Source: Rhodococcus qingshengii
Lineage (GTDB): Bacteria; Actinomycetota; Actinomycetes; Mycobacteriales; Mycobacteriaceae
Reading direction: 5' to 3'
NCBI RefSeq assembly: GCF_021025955.1
Contig: NZ_JAJNCL010000001.1
Coordinates: 62,001 to 126,000, forward strand
DNA: 64,000 nt
Shown here: piece after piece, positions 63,552 through 64,000 of the stretch
Layout: each line of letters begins with the position of its first letter
How positions within the stretch are numbered: position 1 is the first letter of the stretch
Program-made: the position numbers and the translations under genes
The notes under the pieces: generated by a model
The model's input: only the letters and a program-made list of their open reading frames with translations
Databases searched by the model: none
What the model was told of the DNA's origin: nothing

Positions 63552-64000
63552 TGACGCCGTACCCGCGCCTCTTCGCGCCACTGCGCCTGGGCAACTTGAC
63601 ACTCCGCAATCGGGTCGTGTTCTCCGCGCACCTGACCAATTACGCGGAGAACGGGTTGCCGACGGAGCAGCACGCGAGGTACTACGAGGCGCGGGCACGC
63701 GGTGGTGCGGGTCTGATCATCACCGAGGAGCACTCGACGCATCCTTCGGATCGACCGTACGAGAAGATGATTGCGGGCTATCGGCCCGAAGCGATCGAGG
63801 GATACCGGCGGATCACCGACGCCGTTCATGCACATGGTTCTTCGATTCTCGCGCAGATCAACCACAATGGGGGTCAGGGCGCTGGAACCTATTCACGATT
63901 GCCGCTGTTGGCACCGAGCGCCGTCGCCGATCCGTTATTCCGCGAGGTGCCCAAGGCTGTCGACGACGCCGACATCGCCGAGATTCTCGAAGGGTTCGCC
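63551..64000 (+). CDS. Mycofactocin system FadH/OYE-family oxidoreductase 2, N-terminal part
   Basis: The first 150 residues of an OYE-family enzyme; the gene continues past the window. It starts MTPYPRLFAPLRLGNLTLRN, followed by RARGGAGLIITEEHSTHPS and ILAQINHNGGQG. It differs from oxidoreductase 1 but belongs to the same group. The ATG overlaps the SDR stop by one base (TGATG), so the genes are coupled. Right of the window, mftE and mftF would be expected. Confidence 0.9.
   Translation, partial: MTPYPRLFAPLRLGNLTLRNRVVFSAHLTNYAENGLPTEQHARYYEARARGGAGLIITEEHSTHPSDRPYEKMIAGYRPEAIEGYRRITDAVHAHGSSILAQINHNGGQGAGTYSRLPLLAPSAVADPLFREVPKAVDDADIAEILEGFA

Overview
The window reads as chromosomal DNA of a high-GC mycolic-acid actinobacterium, most likely Rhodococcus of the R. 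erythropolis/R. qingshengii type. The grounds are a strong G/C bias at third codon positions, frequent GTG starts, ATGA/GTGA stop-start overlaps, mycobacterial-type DUF3558 lipoproteins, a KstR-type operator before kshB, an NDMA-dependent methanol dehydrogenase and a mycofactocin (mft) locus. From family knowledge, the order rpoC ... rpsL-rpsG-fusA-tuf ... FAD-dependent reductase ... mftR / mftABCD follows the mycobacterial arrangement, with accessory blocks inserted. No tRNA, rRNA, CRISPR array, prophage or insertion sequence was seen.

Layout. 1-2640: 3' part of rpoC and its terminator. 2.6-15.8 kb: small metabolic and regulatory units (VOC protein, two luciferase-like monooxygenases, SixA-like phosphatase, acyl-ACP thioesterase, two quinone oxidoreductase-type MDR proteins, a TetR regulator with twin operators, a MarR-MFS pump operon, a pirin, a broken PaaI thioesterase, gamma-carbonic anhydrase, EamA exporter, enoyl-CoA hydratase). 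15.9-25.8 kb: an overlapping catabolic operon (TIGR03084 protein, AtuA-like, acyl-CoA dehydrogenase, acyl-CoA carboxylase beta and alpha, second dehydrogenase, hydratase, TetR) built like the atu/liu pathways for acyclic terpenes or leucine. 25.9-27 kb: two DUF3558 lipoproteins. 27-32 kb: str operon with promoter, long leader and hairpins. 32-34.5 kb: five overlapping genes of an Asp23/Gls24 envelope-stress cluster. 34.7-40.7 kb: FAD-dependent reductase, MurI-like protein, SPW membrane protein, DNA alkylation repair protein, GT87 mannosyltransferase and kshB with its KstR box.

40.7-49.9 kb is an alcohol-oxidation island. It contains methanol dehydrogenase (mno), a MoxR ATPase and CoxE-like VWA pair that probably acts as its activase, two tandem RNHCP-domain proteins, a second iron-type alcohol dehydrogenase, and a GAF histidine kinase with a LuxR-type response regulator. 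49.9-56.3 kb: a degenerate sigma-like protein, GbsR/MarR regulator with ABC exporter, thioesterase, a 29-residue peptide gene, MaoC-type protein, DUF6314, Mop-type molybdate binder and DUF4287.

56.3-64 kb: the mycofactocin locus. A methyltransferase (candidate mftM) and mftR face mftA-mftB-mftC-mftD. These are followed by FadH/OYE oxidoreductase 1, a mycofactocin-coupled SDR and the start of FadH/OYE oxidoreductase 2, which runs off the window. mftE and mftF are not in view. The mft genes make the redox cofactor that the Mno-type dehydrogenase and the SDR are thought to use, so the last 24 kb holds cofactor synthesis and its client enzymes together. The most notable new signals are a terminator-like hairpin inside the first codons of OYE 1, a KstR-like box before the mft SDR, alternative hairpins between mno and moxR, and the RNHCP pair.
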